Assembly: GCA_013286305.1 (NCBI GenBank)
Contig: JABDFW010000003.1
Coordinates: forward strand, 1 to 64,000
Direction of reading: 5' to 3'
DNA length: 64,000 nt
Source: Bacteroidota bacterium
Lineage (GTDB): Bacteria > Bacteroidota > Bacteroidia > Chitinophagales > Chitinophagaceae
The translations under genes were made by a program, and so were the position numbers. This document shows, piece after piece, positions 8,388-16,823 of this stretch. The number at the start of each line of letters is the position of its first letter. The stretch's first letter is position 1. The notes under the pieces were generated by a model. The model had not been told where the DNA came from, ran no database searches, and worked only from the letters and a program-made list of their open reading frames with translations.

Positions 8388-9983
8388 CTAAACCTCTAAC
8401 ACGGTAAATTGCTGCTCCAGGGTTAATGAGTTATCAAGCAGCTTCTGCAATACGTTGCTGCCATGTTTGGCATAAAAGCCAGCAACATTTTCTATACGTT
8501 CCTGAAGGTTGTTATTGGGGAATAAAGCTTCCTTAAGCTTTTGTATCTGCAGCCGTTCTGTTTCAAATTTCTTCTTTTCGGCGCTTTTTAGTTTCTTTTC
8601 TAATTGCAGCAAACGGTTCACCGTTTTGGTTCTTAGTGCTTCTACATGCGCTTTTAAAGTAGTATCAATCTTGCCCGCTAATGCTTTTATTTCATCGTAA
8701 GCATTTTCTATGCTGCTTAATTCACCATTCAGTTCAAACCTGTTCCCTGAATTTCGGGCAACTACTATATCCATCAAGGTTTGCTCCGGTTTGAATAAAT
8801 CTTCTTCTCTAAAAGCGAGGCCCTGCATTTTTTTATACCATCGTTCTTCAATTAAAAGGAACGAATTACGTAAGATGAGTACTGGATATGGAACACTTAC
8901 AGCTTCAAATACCTTTTTTAATTCCAGCCAATACGCCAGTTCGCCACCACCGCCGATAAAAGCTATGTTGGGCAATATCGTTTCCTGGAATACCCCTCTT
9001 AGTATCACATTCGGGCTAAACCGCTCAGGATGATCATCCAGTTCCTTTACTACATCTTCTTCACTCCATTCAATCTTAAGGCTCTTTACTTTCCACGTAT
9101 CTCCTTCTTTTTCAATACGCTCGCGCTTGTTATCTATAAGATAAAAAAGATTAAGTTCCCTGCCGCCTGCCTGTGCTTTGTATTTCTTTTCAAGTTCAGT
9201 TATTGTTTCCTTAACGGCCGGATATGAAAAACCTTCAATCAATTCCTTTTTTATGACAGGGCCAAAGCTGCGTTTCAAGTTTGGGTTGTCGGGTATTAGC
9301 ACCACTAACCCATATTTGCCGAAAAGTGCATTTACTAATTCAAGAGTCGCCTGCTGTATAGTTGCGCCTTCCCGATAACACCACCTGAATAAAGCTATCA
9401 GTTCCTCCCCATATTTCTCAACACCTACCTGTCCGTGTAACTGTTGCATTAGGGCAATAAAGTTTTTATCAACCTTCATTCTTCCAACGGCGCCGGTTTG
9501 TTTTGTTTGCCACGTATATTTTTGGCTGTTAATAGTTATGCTGCCTAATTCTTTCAGGTCTGCATCTTCGCTGCCCATATAATAAACGGGTACAAACTTA
9601 TATGACGTAAATTGCTGTGAGAGGCGCACCGCAAGTTTTATTGCATGCAGAATTTTGTATATAAAGTAAACCGGGCCCGTAAAAATATTGGGCTGATGCG
9701 CTGTTGTTACCGTAAAGGTGTTTGATTGTGAAAGGGCGTTTATATTATCCTGTACTTCCGCCTGTTGTTCAATGCCATTGTATTGTTGATGAAGTTCGCT
9801 AACAAGCAGGTTTCTATCCTGTATGAATGATTGCCTTGCTTTAATTGCATTGGCTATCCCTTCTAATGAAACACTATGAGCATAAAAAGGCAGGATGTCC
9901 GGGTGCTCTTCCAAATAATCTGTAACAATTTTTGAGAAATAGCCGGTTAGTTGGTAAGGTATGTGAGTACAATCAGTTTGCAT
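8388..9983 (-). CDS. bshC: Bacillithiol biosynthesis cysteine-adding enzyme
   Basis: 531 aa, normal length for BshC, the putative ligase that adds Cys to GlcN-malate in the last step of bacillithiol synthesis. The recognisable core includes TTAHQPNIFTGPVYFIYKI, YYMGSEDADLKELG and FIGGGGELAYWLELK. A C-terminal coiled coil (about 440-490, rich in Lys/Glu/Leu) is typical. It is cytosolic. The gene is convergent with purE (10-bp gap) and separate from bshA/bshB, which are not in the window. The YfiT-like protein at 87-617 is a plausible user of the thiol. Confidence 0.92.
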   Translation of the reverse strand: MQTDCTHIPYQLTGYFSKIVTDYLEEHPDILPFYAHSVSLEGIANAIKARQSFIQDRNLLVSELHQQYNGIEQQAEVQDNINALSQSNTFTVTTAHQPNIFTGPVYFIYKILHAIKLAVRLSQQFTSYKFVPVYYMGSEDADLKELGSITINSQKYTWQTKQTGAVGRMKVDKNFIALMQQLHGQVGVEKYGEELIALFRWCYREGATIQQATLELVNALFGKYGLVVLIPDNPNLKRSFGPVIKKELIEGFSYPAVKETITELEKKYKAQAGGRELNLFYLIDNKRERIEKEGDTWKVKSLKIEWSEEDVVKELDDHPERFSPNVILRGVFQETILPNIAFIGGGGELAYWLELKKVFEAVSVPYPVLILRNSFLLIEERWYKKMQGLAFREEDLFKPEQTLMDIVVARNSGNRFELNGELSSIENAYDEIKALAGKIDTTLKAHVEALRTKTVNRLLQLEKKLKSAEKKKFETERLQIQKLKEALFPNNNLQERIENVAGFYAKHGSNVLQKLLDNSLTLEQQFTVLEV

Positions 9984-10043
9984 GCAAACTTGAATTATTA
10001 GTACGAAATAAGAAATTTATTGCCAATACTTAAAACCACCCGT

Positions 10044-10138
10044 AAAGTACTTCGTAAATCGTAAATCACGAATATTCGCGAATAAAAACTGATGACACGA
10101 ATTATTGGCTCTTCACACTGGCCATGAACTATGAACCC
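10044..10138. repeat. Word repeat block (family D and relatives)
   Basis: GTACTTCGTAAATCGTA (10047-10063) recurs exactly, inverted, at 51936-51952. It is followed by CACGAATATTCGCGAATA and GATGACACGAATT words and by CATGAACTATGAACCC, which ends at the rimO stop codon. No coding signal. Confidence 0.55.
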
Positions 10139-10139
10139 T

Positions 10140-11447
10140 TCACACCACCTCCCCCTCTAAATCGTAATCGTACGCTTTCGTGATCTTTACATTTACAAAG
10201 TCGCCAAGGGTAAGTTTATGATTGGCTTTAATAACAACCTCGTTGTCAACTTCCACGCTGTCAAACTCTGTTCTTCCCAAATATTTGCCTGCCTCTTTTT
10301 TATCAATGATCACCTTAAAGGTTTTGCCAACTTTTTCCAGGTTCTTTTCATAACTTATTTCCTGCTGCACTTCCATTATCTCCTGCGCCCTTTGCTGCTT
10401 TACTTCGGCGGGCACATTATCTTCAAGTTCGTAGCCGGATGTACCTTCTTCGTGGCTGTAAGTAAAAATACCTACACGGTCAAACCGCTGCTTTTGCAGA
10501 AAATCTTTAAGTTCTTCTACATCCTGCTCTGTTTCGCCCGGAAAACCTGCAATTAAAGTAGTGCGTAAACAAATGCCTGGGTTTGTTTGCCGTATTGCAG
10601 CTATTAGTTCTTCCATTTCAGCGCGTGTACTTTGCCTGCGCATAGCCTTAAGCATGTTATCGCTGGCATGTTGCAGAGGCATATCAAGATAGTTACAGAT
10701 ATTCTCCCTTTCACGCATCACATCCAGTACTTCCATCGGAAATTTGTTTGGGTATGCATAATGTAGCCGTATCCATTCCAATCCCTTTACATCAGCCAGT
10801 TTATTCAGCAATTCGGCAAGCATCCTTTTCTTGTAAAGGTCTAACCCATAGTAAGTTAATTCCTGGGCAATAAGCATCACTTCTTTTACCCCTTTTCTAA
10901 CCAGCCCTTCAGCCTCTGCCACCAGCAATTCAATCGGCCTGCTTATATGCTGCCCCCGCATTAGCGGTATTGCACAAAAAGCGCAGGTTCTGTTACAGCC
11001 TTCGCTTATTTTAAGGTATGCATAATGCCTTGGCGTACTAAGCATCCGTTCACCCAGCAATTCTTTTTTATAATCCGCATCAAATTGCTTCAATATCAAA
11101 GGCAGCTCCATTGTTCCGAACCAGGCGTCCACTTCAGGTATCTCAGCTTCCAGGTCGTTGCGGTAACGCTCGCTTAAGCAACCGGTAACATATACTTTAT
11201 CAAGTTTGCCCCTTTTTTTCAGGTCAACCTGGTTAAGAATTGTGTTTATACTTTCCTCTTTTGCTTTATCAATAAACCCGCAGGTATTTACCACCACAAT
11301 GTTATGGTCAAGCTTGCCGCTTTCATGCACAACATCAAAGTCATTGGCTTTTAACTGGCCACTCAGCACTTCACTATCCACCAGGTTTTTGCTGCAACCC
11401 AGTGTAATAATGTTTACCCTGTCTTTTTCTAACGTTCTAACTTTCAT
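10140..11447 (-). CDS. rimO: Ribosomal protein S12 methylthiotransferase
   Basis: 435 aa radical-SAM methylthiotransferase that modifies an aspartate of ribosomal protein S12. Domains in order: N-terminal MTTase (UPF0004) with cluster cysteines C18, C56 and C90; a radical SAM core with C151-x3-C155-x2-C158 (SEGCNRTCAFCAIPLMRG); and a C-terminal TRAM domain. The GQ/MRGxH...RP variant and overall length favour RimO over MiaB. It has a TATCTTTG promoter box 12 nt upstream of its start and stands alone. Confidence 0.94.
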   Translation of the reverse strand: MKVRTLEKDRVNIITLGCSKNLVDSEVLSGQLKANDFDVVHESGKLDHNIVVVNTCGFIDKAKEESINTILNQVDLKKRGKLDKVYVTGCLSERYRNDLEAEIPEVDAWFGTMELPLILKQFDADYKKELLGERMLSTPRHYAYLKISEGCNRTCAFCAIPLMRGQHISRPIELLVAEAEGLVRKGVKEVMLIAQELTYYGLDLYKKRMLAELLNKLADVKGLEWIRLHYAYPNKFPMEVLDVMRERENICNYLDMPLQHASDNMLKAMRRQSTRAEMEELIAAIRQTNPGICLRTTLIAGFPGETEQDVEELKDFLQKQRFDRVGIFTYSHEEGTSGYELEDNVPAEVKQQRAQEIMEVQQEISYEKNLEKVGKTFKVIIDKKEAGKYLGRTEFDSVEVDNEVVIKANHKLTLGDFVNVKITKAYDYDLEGEVV

Positions 11448-11458
11448 AAATAAGGGCG

Positions 11459-11466
11459 CAAAGATA
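11459..11466 (-). promoter_or_regulatory. Promoter box TATCTTTG for rimO
   Basis: Exact TAnnTTTG consensus on the minus strand, ending 11 nt before the rimO start codon at 11447. Confidence 0.55.
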
Positions 11467-11473
11467 CATAATG

Positions 11474-11643
11474 CAGTTGACAGATGCTAGATGACAGTTG
11501 ACAGGATGGAACTGAGCAAGTAAATAGCCCAGCTAAGCATTAATTGATCATTTAAGTGAAATAGAAAAAGATGTAAGATATTTATTCCTCCTCCATTTTT
11601 TCTGTCAACTGTCATCTAGCATCTGTCATCTTTCTTCCTGTCT
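11474..11643. repeat. Perfect 27-bp inverted word repeat pair (family A)
   Basis: The arm at 11602-11628 (CTGTCAACTGTCATCTAGCA...) is exactly complementary to the left arm at 11477-11503. About 98 nt separate the arms. The right arm continues into CATCTTTCTTCCTGTC words also seen at 60-80. It lies in the divergent spacer between rimO and the outer-membrane-type gene, so it is not a terminator for either. Confidence 0.75.
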
Positions 11644-11726
11644 TTCACTACAATTTAACAACCTTGCTATAAACCTCAAGCCACATATTACGTTTCATGC
11701 ACAGGAAAAACATAAACTTCATAAGC

Positions 11727-12221
11727 ATGAAAAAACTTACCGGTTTTGCTGTACTGCTATTTGCCCTATCTCAGCTTCATGCACAATCAAATGATACAAC
11801 TGCAACTGTTACCGGATCAAGCTATAAGCAAGCGATAGGTTTAAAATTTCCGGGTGGATTATCAATTACTTACAAAAAATTTGTAACCGATACGCATAGC
11901 ATCGAGGGGCAGTTAACAGAATGGAATAAAGGGTTTCGCGTCGCAGGCTTATATGAATTTAATTTTTACACTTTCAAAGATGTAGATGGCCTTGCATGGT
12001 TTGTTGGCCCCGGCGCACATATTGGTTTTTGGAAAGAACAATACAGCAAAGATTATAACAGCAAAGCCGATGTTGGCATTGATGGTATAATAGGGCTTGA
12101 TTATAAATTTAAAGAAATACCCATTAATGTTAGTGTTGATTGGGAGCCGGCTGTAACGTTAATAGGCACGGCGGGCTTTACACCGGCTTATGGTGGTTTA
12201 GCTGTACGGTACACCTTTTAA
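11727..12221 (+). CDS. Small exported outer-membrane-type beta-barrel protein (copy 1)
   Basis: 164 aa from ATG 11727, where a clean signal peptide starts (MKKLTGFAVLLFALSQLHAQ). The upstream in-frame ATG at 11697 would put 10 extra residues before it. The mature part has alternating aromatic strands (AIGLKFPGGLSITYKKF, FRVAGLYEFNF, WFVGPGAHIGFW, GIDGIIGLDYKF) and ends GLAVRYTF, the C-terminal aromatic strand of small outer-membrane barrels. Function unknown. It is a tandem paralog of the next gene, with the block GPGAHIGFW shared exactly. Confidence 0.72.
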   Translation: MKKLTGFAVLLFALSQLHAQSNDTTATVTGSSYKQAIGLKFPGGLSITYKKFVTDTHSIEGQLTEWNKGFRVAGLYEFNFYTFKDVDGLAWFVGPGAHIGFWKEQYSKDYNSKADVGIDGIIGLDYKFKEIPINVSVDWEPAVTLIGTAGFTPAYGGLAVRYTF

Positions 12222-12287
12222 ATGAATGCGACAAAATATGGCATGATTTTTTATTTCCCATATAAAATGATAAAGCTTAAAAAACTT

Positions 12288-12773
12288 ATGAAAAAAATTA
12301 TTCTATCCCTTTTACTTATTATAGGCGGTTACTTTATTGCCAATGCTCAAAATATGAATATGGGCAGTACATACAAAACTGCTATAGGTGTTAAGTTTTA
12401 TCCCGGCGCTTTTAGTATTAAAAGTTTTATACAGGGTAACAATGCGCTTGAAGGGCTGGCATATCTTAGCCCGGATCAATTTCGCCTGACAGGTTTATAT
12501 GAAATACATGCCAATATTGAAGGAGTGGAGGGGCTGAAATGGTATGTTGGCCCCGGCGCACATATTGGTTTTTGGAACAGCAGTTGGGTTAAGGAATTTC
12601 CGGATAGGAACAGTGGTGTAGCCATAGGTGTTGATGGCGTTCTTGGCCTTGATTATAAAACAAAGGGCGCTCCATTAGACTTTAGCTTAGACTGGCAACC
12701 ATCTTTTACTTTTGTAGGCTATAATTATTTTGAAGGCGGATGGGGTGGCTTAGGTATCCGGTACACTTTTTAA
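12288..12773 (+). CDS. Small exported outer-membrane-type beta-barrel protein (copy 2)
   Basis: 161 aa from ATG 12288 (MKKIILSLLLIIGGYFIANAQ is a signal peptide). Earlier in-frame ATGs at 12222 and 12267 are less likely because the signal would be internal. It is clearly homologous along its length to the preceding gene (TAIGVKFYPGAFSIKSF, GLYEIHANIEGVEGLKWYV, GVDGVLGLDYKTKG, GGLGIRYTF) but diverged, so this is an old tandem duplication. It ends in a strong terminator at 12796-12828. No specific role can be assigned. Confidence 0.72.
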   Translation: MKKIILSLLLIIGGYFIANAQNMNMGSTYKTAIGVKFYPGAFSIKSFIQGNNALEGLAYLSPDQFRLTGLYEIHANIEGVEGLKWYVGPGAHIGFWNSSWVKEFPDRNSGVAIGVDGVLGLDYKTKGAPLDFSLDWQPSFTFVGYNYFEGGWGGLGIRYTF

Positions 12774-12795
12774 TAACAACTCTACATATATATCA

Positions 12796-12828
12796 AAATC
12801 ACTGTAATAAAAATACAGTGATTTTTTT
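12796..12828 (+). terminator. Rho-independent terminator
   Basis: An 11-bp perfect stem (AAATCACTGTA / TACAGTGATTT) with a 7-nt loop, followed by seven Ts. It ends the barrel-protein pair. Confidence 0.85.
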
Positions 12829-12877
12829 ATTGCCAAATATTGGATCGATCGGTACTATTAGTTTGTCGAATCAGTGT

Positions 12878-13789
12878 TCATTTTGCAATATCTGCATTCA
12901 ACATATATTCCCATACATTTTTAAACTCTGGCAGCAATGTTGACATGTGAGGATCACCTTTTGAAATATCATTTACAAGAATATGTTTGGAAGTAATGAT
13001 CGGAACACCAGGTTTTACTGATATTGAATCAGGCATTGGCGTATGCATAAGCGTTGAGCAATTTGCCAACTGCCTGGTAACATCATAGGGGTCATTAATA
13101 TGCAGGAAGGCAAAATATTTTGATGGCGGCGTTACACTTTTCCGCGATAACCACAACGCAGGTGAATGAAATGCAACCCGGTAATCCTGCGGCCCTGAAA
13201 ATATAAGCGCCCTGCTTACTTTAAAATGCTGTGCAATAAAAGCTGAATGTCCCGCGCCCTGCGAGTGGCCACCCACAACTATCTTGCCCCATTGAATATC
13301 ATTTTTCTTAATAAATTCACCCCATCCCCCGGAAGGGTCATTTTTTACAAGATAAAGCAACAGCTTTTGTACCCTGTTAATAATGCAGTTTGCGCTATCC
13401 ACATTTACTGAGTCGCTTACCGGCGTTCCAAACATTATTTCCTGGCGAAATTTATCAAAACAGGCGCTGTCGGGGCTGTTGTTGCAAACTGTTGTTATAA
13501 CCGTGTTTTTATAATCTATGCTTATTGCATGATACCCCATGCCTGCAATAATGCTGTCCATACCCCTTGTTTCGGTCGCAAAGCCACCAGTGCCAACGAT
13601 CATTAAAAATAATTTATGCGTTGATGTAACCGCTTTATTATATATCGCAACATGCGGGCCGTGAACGGTTTGTATTGCCTCGGCGGTTTTAGAAGGGTCA
13701 ATAAGAAAAACTTTTGTGGCAGATATATCCTGCGCGTATGTATTGAACGCTATAATGGCAATTAACAGCGAAAAGGCTATTTTTTTCAT
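12878..13789 (-). CDS. Exported alpha/beta hydrolase-like protein
   Basis: 303 aa from the ATG at 13789, which begins a signal peptide (MKKIAFSLLIAIIAFNTYAQ). A further-upstream ATG at 13876 would leave the surE promoter inside the gene. The nucleophile elbow GGHSQGAGH is clear and is followed by RALIFSGPQDYR, resembling the BPSS1187-type alpha/beta-hydrolase family. There are several paired cysteines in the mature chain, as in secreted enzymes. Substrate unknown. It is divergent from surE. Confidence 0.72.
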   Translation of the reverse strand: MKKIAFSLLIAIIAFNTYAQDISATKVFLIDPSKTAEAIQTVHGPHVAIYNKAVTSTHKLFLMIVGTGGFATETRGMDSIIAGMGYHAISIDYKNTVITTVCNNSPDSACFDKFRQEIMFGTPVSDSVNVDSANCIINRVQKLLLYLVKNDPSGGWGEFIKKNDIQWGKIVVGGHSQGAGHSAFIAQHFKVSRALIFSGPQDYRVAFHSPALWLSRKSVTPPSKYFAFLHINDPYDVTRQLANCSTLMHTPMPDSISVKPGVPIITSKHILVNDISKGDPHMSTLLPEFKNVWEYMLNADIAK

Positions 13790-13863
13790 TCCCAAATGTA
13801 TGATTGTTGTTTCTTTATTTGTTAGCTGAGAGGCAGTGTTTTTTATAGAAAAAACCTTATTCG

Positions 13864-13871
13864 TATCTTGC
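13864..13871 (+). promoter_or_regulatory. Promoter box TATCTTGC for surE
   Basis: A TAnnTTG-type box ending 7 nt before the surE ATG (13879), predicting a very short leader or none. Confidence 0.45.
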
Positions 13872-13878
13872 GGCACTT

Positions 13879-14670
13879 ATGGCAAAAGTGAAGAAGGCAA
13901 AAAAACATCAGCCTGTAATTTTGATTACAAATGACGATGGCGTTTCAGCGCCCGGCATAAGGGCACTCGTTGATTCGGTAAAACATTTAGGCAAAGTGGT
14001 AGTGGTAGCGCCCGATAAGCCACAGAGCGGTATGGGGCATGCCATTACCATAGGTTATCCATTACGATTGCACCCGGTACATATTTTTGAAGGTATTGAA
14101 GCCTGGGAATGCAGCGGCACACCTGTTGACTGTGTAAAGCTGGCGGTTGACAAAGTATTGCACCGTAAACCAGATATCTGCCTTAGCGGCATAAATCATG
14201 GCGCCAATCATTCAATAAATGTCATTTATTCCGGTACCATGAGTGCTGCGCTTGAAGCAAGTATTGAAAGCATTCCCAGTATTGGTTTTAGCTTGCTTGA
14301 CCATAGCCTGGAAGCTGATTTTACAGGTGCTAAAAAATATGCTCCTATACTTGTGGAGCAGATATTGCAAAAAAAGATCGACAAGCATCTTTGTCTTAAC
14401 GTAAATGTGCCCAAGATACAGGTAGAATTATTAAAGGGCCTTAAAGTTTGCCGCCAGGCTTACGCTAAATACGAGGAAAAATTTGATGAACGAAAAGACC
14501 CATCAGGCAGGGATTATTACTGGCTTACCGGTGAATTTGTAAATTTTGATAAAGGGAAGGATACAGATGTATGGGCGCTTGAGCACAATTATATAAGTGT
14601 TGTGCCGATAGAATTTGATTTTACAAATTATCAATTGAAAGAAAAATTACAACAATCCTTAACTTCATAA
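13879..14670 (+). CDS. surE: 5'/3'-nucleotidase SurE
   Basis: 263 aa SurE phosphatase acting on nucleoside monophosphates (cytosolic). The metal site is seen in ITNDDGVSAPGI (N18, D19, D20), the following PDKPQSGMGHAIT, and SGINHGANHSINVIYSGT. It is the first gene of a likely operon with the small membrane protein (2-bp gap) and lpxB, an arrangement I recognise from related Bacteroidota. Confidence 0.94.
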   Translation: MAKVKKAKKHQPVILITNDDGVSAPGIRALVDSVKHLGKVVVVAPDKPQSGMGHAITIGYPLRLHPVHIFEGIEAWECSGTPVDCVKLAVDKVLHRKPDICLSGINHGANHSINVIYSGTMSAALEASIESIPSIGFSLLDHSLEADFTGAKKYAPILVEQILQKKIDKHLCLNVNVPKIQVELLKGLKVCRQAYAKYEEKFDERKDPSGRDYYWLTGEFVNFDKGKDTDVWALEHNYISVVPIEFDFTNYQLKEKLQQSLTS

Positions 14671-14672
14671 TC

Positions 14673-14963
14673 TTGAGAAAAAACAAACTGGTTCTTGGTT
14701 TAATTCTTGGCTTTACTGCGCCCATACTTGGGGTGCTTATATTTTATTTTTGGAAAGCAAGCTCAAGCAGGCTGACTGAATTTATTCAAATGGCTTTTCA
14801 AAACAAAAGTTTTCTAACCGCTATGGTCAGCTTTTCTCTTCTGCTTAATGCAATCGCCTTTACCTATTATGTAAACCGCCGGCTTGATAAAACAGCCATC
14901 GGTATTTTCATTGCCACATTAGCTTATGCTATACCTACGATTATTATAAAATTGTTGATGTAA
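14673..14963 (+). CDS. Small integral membrane protein between surE and lpxB
   Basis: 96 aa, starting with TTG two bases after the surE stop (no ATG gives the first membrane segment). Three hydrophobic segments are visible: LVLGLILGFTAPILGVLIFYF, FLTAMVSFSLLLNAIAFTYYV and AIGIFIATLAYAIPTIIIKLL. No known catalytic motif. Its fixed place between surE and lpxB in related genomes suggests an envelope role, but this is inference from position only. Confidence 0.7.
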   Translation: MRKNKLVLGLILGFTAPILGVLIFYFWKASSSRLTEFIQMAFQNKSFLTAMVSFSLLLNAIAFTYYVNRRLDKTAIGIFIATLAYAIPTIIIKLLM

Positions 14964-14972
14964 TGAATGGAT

Positions 14973-15018
14973 GACTGATGAGCGTTGAGAGGAAAGAAAG
15001 TTGACTGATGAGCGTTGA
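14973..15018. repeat. 16-nt direct word repeat upstream of lpxB (family G)
   Basis: GACTGATGAGCGTTGA occurs at 14973-14988 and again exactly at 15003-15018. It starts just after the stop of the membrane-protein gene and ends before lpxB. Confidence 0.65.
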
Positions 15019-15077
15019 TAAGTGAAAAAGATTTGAAAGATGATACTCTAAAACTACCCTTTATGGGTTGGGAGCCT

Positions 15078-16190
15078 ATGAAATATTACATTATAGCGGG
15101 CGAAGCAAGCGGTGACCTACATGGCAGCAACCTTATAAAAGAGTTGCATTTGCTGGATGCAGGTGCAAATATACGCTGCTGGGGTGGCGATCTCATGCAG
15201 GCTGCTGGTGCAACGCTGGTAAAGCATTACCGCGATCTTGCATTTATGGGTTTTACCGAAATAATAATGAACCTTAAAACCATCCTGAACAACCTGAAAT
15301 TTTGTAAGCAGGATATACTTCAATTTCAGCCTGATGTAGTAGTTTTTATAGATTATCCCGGTTTTAACTTGCGCATGACAGAATGGGCAAAGGAAAATGG
15401 CTATAAAACAGTGTTTTATATTTCGCCGCAGGTTTGGGCATGGAAGGAAAACCGCGTGCCCAAAATGAAGAGGACCATTGATAAAATGCTGGTTATACTC
15501 CCCTTTGAGAAGGAATATTATAAAAATAAGTGGGGCTGGGAGGTAGAATATGTAGGGCACCCTTTAGTTAAGGTTATTGATGAAGAAAGATCAAAGGTGA
15601 AAAGTGAAAAACTATCAAATAAAGGCGTTATTGCCTTACTCCCCGGAAGCCGCAAACAGGAAATATTAAAGAAACTTCCAATCATGCTGGAGGTTAGTAA
15701 GTTATTCCCGCAATTCCAGTTTATTGTTGCGCAGGCGCCCGGCCAGGAAGATAGTTTTTACAAGACGATGCTCCAGCCTTTTAATAATGTTTCTTCCGTT
15801 AGTAATCAAACATATAATTTATTAAAGCAATCAAGGGCGGCGCTTGTAACCAGCGGAACTGCTACTTTGGAAACTGCCTTGTTTGGCGTGCCTGAAGTTG
15901 TTTGCTATAAAGGAAGCAGCATTAGCTATCAAATAGCAAAACGCTTAATAAAGGTCAAATATATATCGTTGGTAAACCTTATTATGGATAGGCTTGTTGT
16001 AAAGGAATTGATTCAAAATGACCTTACCGCTGAAAACCTCGCGGGAGAATTAACAGGGCTATTGAATAATGTGGAAAGAAGAAAGCAGTTGGAGGTAGAT
16101 TATCAGTCCCTCAAGAATATATTATCGGCGGGAGGTGACGCATCGGCACGGGCAGCGAAAAGCATTTATGAATTTATTAACAGGGGATAA
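15078..16190 (+). CDS. lpxB: Lipid-A-disaccharide synthase
   Basis: 370 aa GT19 enzyme that condenses UDP-2,3-diacylglucosamine with lipid X in lipid A synthesis at the inner membrane. The start ATG 15078 gives the family N-terminus MKYYIIAGEASGDLHGS; the longer in-frame TTG start at 15015 would be read partly from the upstream word repeat. Core motifs: FIDYPGFNLRM, YISPQVWAWKENR, LLPGSRKQEI and TSGTATLETALFGVPEVV. Just before LLPGSRKQEI lies a Lys/Ser/Glu-rich patch (RSKVKSEKLS, 15590-15619) encoded by AAAGGTGAAAAGTGAAAA words, which look like repeat sequence captured in frame. Confidence 0.94.
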   Translation: MKYYIIAGEASGDLHGSNLIKELHLLDAGANIRCWGGDLMQAAGATLVKHYRDLAFMGFTEIIMNLKTILNNLKFCKQDILQFQPDVVVFIDYPGFNLRMTEWAKENGYKTVFYISPQVWAWKENRVPKMKRTIDKMLVILPFEKEYYKNKWGWEVEYVGHPLVKVIDEERSKVKSEKLSNKGVIALLPGSRKQEILKKLPIMLEVSKLFPQFQFIVAQAPGQEDSFYKTMLQPFNNVSSVSNQTYNLLKQSRAALVTSGTATLETALFGVPEVVCYKGSSISYQIAKRLIKVKYISLVNLIMDRLVVKELIQNDLTAENLAGELTGLLNNVERRKQLEVDYQSLKNILSAGGDASARAAKSIYEFINRG

Positions 16191-16256
16191 TTAGAAGCAA
16201 ACGTCAAACCAATGACGGCTTTTTATCGTTATTATCTTATTCAAATCACACAAATC

Positions 16257-16709
16257 ATGAAAAAACTACTCTTTCTTTTAATGTTACTTGCTATTGTTAC
16301 AGGGGCTTTTGCACAAAAATTTGCTGTTACCAAAACTGATGAAGAATGGAAAAAAATTCTAACGCCTGAACAATTTGAAGTTACCCGCAAGGCTGGCACA
16401 GAAAGGCCTTTTACAGGCGAATTGCTAAACAACCATGAAACCGGTACTTATTATTGTGTTTGCTGCGGGCAGGCCCTTTTTAGCAGTAAAACAAAGTTTG
16501 AAAGCGGTACCGGCTGGCCCAGCTTTTATGCTTCAATTAGTAAACAAAACGTGGGGGAAAGAACTGATAACAGTCTTGGTATGGAACGTACAGAAGTGTA
16601 TTGCACCCGGTGCGGTGCGCATTTGGGCCATGTATTTAATGATGGCCCCCAGCCAACAGGATTACGCTATTGCATGAACTCTGCCGCGCTTAAATTTCTA
16701 AAACAGTAA
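16257..16709 (+). CDS. msrB: Exported peptide-methionine (R)-S-oxide reductase
   Basis: 150 aa from ATG 16257, which begins a signal peptide ([20 protein letters not shown]), so this is an envelope form. MsrB domain: the two zinc CxxC pairs (YYCVCCG and YCTRCGAH), [16 protein letters not shown] and the catalytic RYCMNS. It reduces methionine-R-sulfoxide in oxidised proteins. Single gene ending in a strong hairpin at 16740-16779. Confidence 0.93.
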   Translation: MKKLLFLLMLLAIVTGAFAQKFAVTKTDEEWKKILTPEQFEVTRKAGTERPFTGELLNNHETGTYYCVCCGQALFSSKTKFESGTGWPSFYASISKQNVGERTDNSLGMERTEVYCTRCGAHLGHVFNDGPQPTGLRYCMNSAALKFLKQ

Positions 16710-16739
16710 TACAGGTTTTTTAAAATATTTATTCTTGCT

Positions 16740-16790
16740 AAACGCCCGGGTGGTATTATGCGTTACCGCCCCGGCGTTTATTTATTTTGC
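16740..16790 (+). terminator. Terminator after msrB
   Basis: 16-bp stem (16740-16755 with 16764-16779; one C-C mismatch and one G-T pair), loop TTATGCGT, followed by a T-rich tail ATTTATTTT. Confidence 0.75.
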
Positions 16791-16823
16791 GAGGGCTCTT
16801 AAAATAGTTGTTTGCAAAAACTG

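Noticed and set aside
11506..11600. Four-helix-bundle remnant inside the family A inverted repeat
   Set aside because: I translated both strands and found only short frames broken by stops, with no resemblance to that family.
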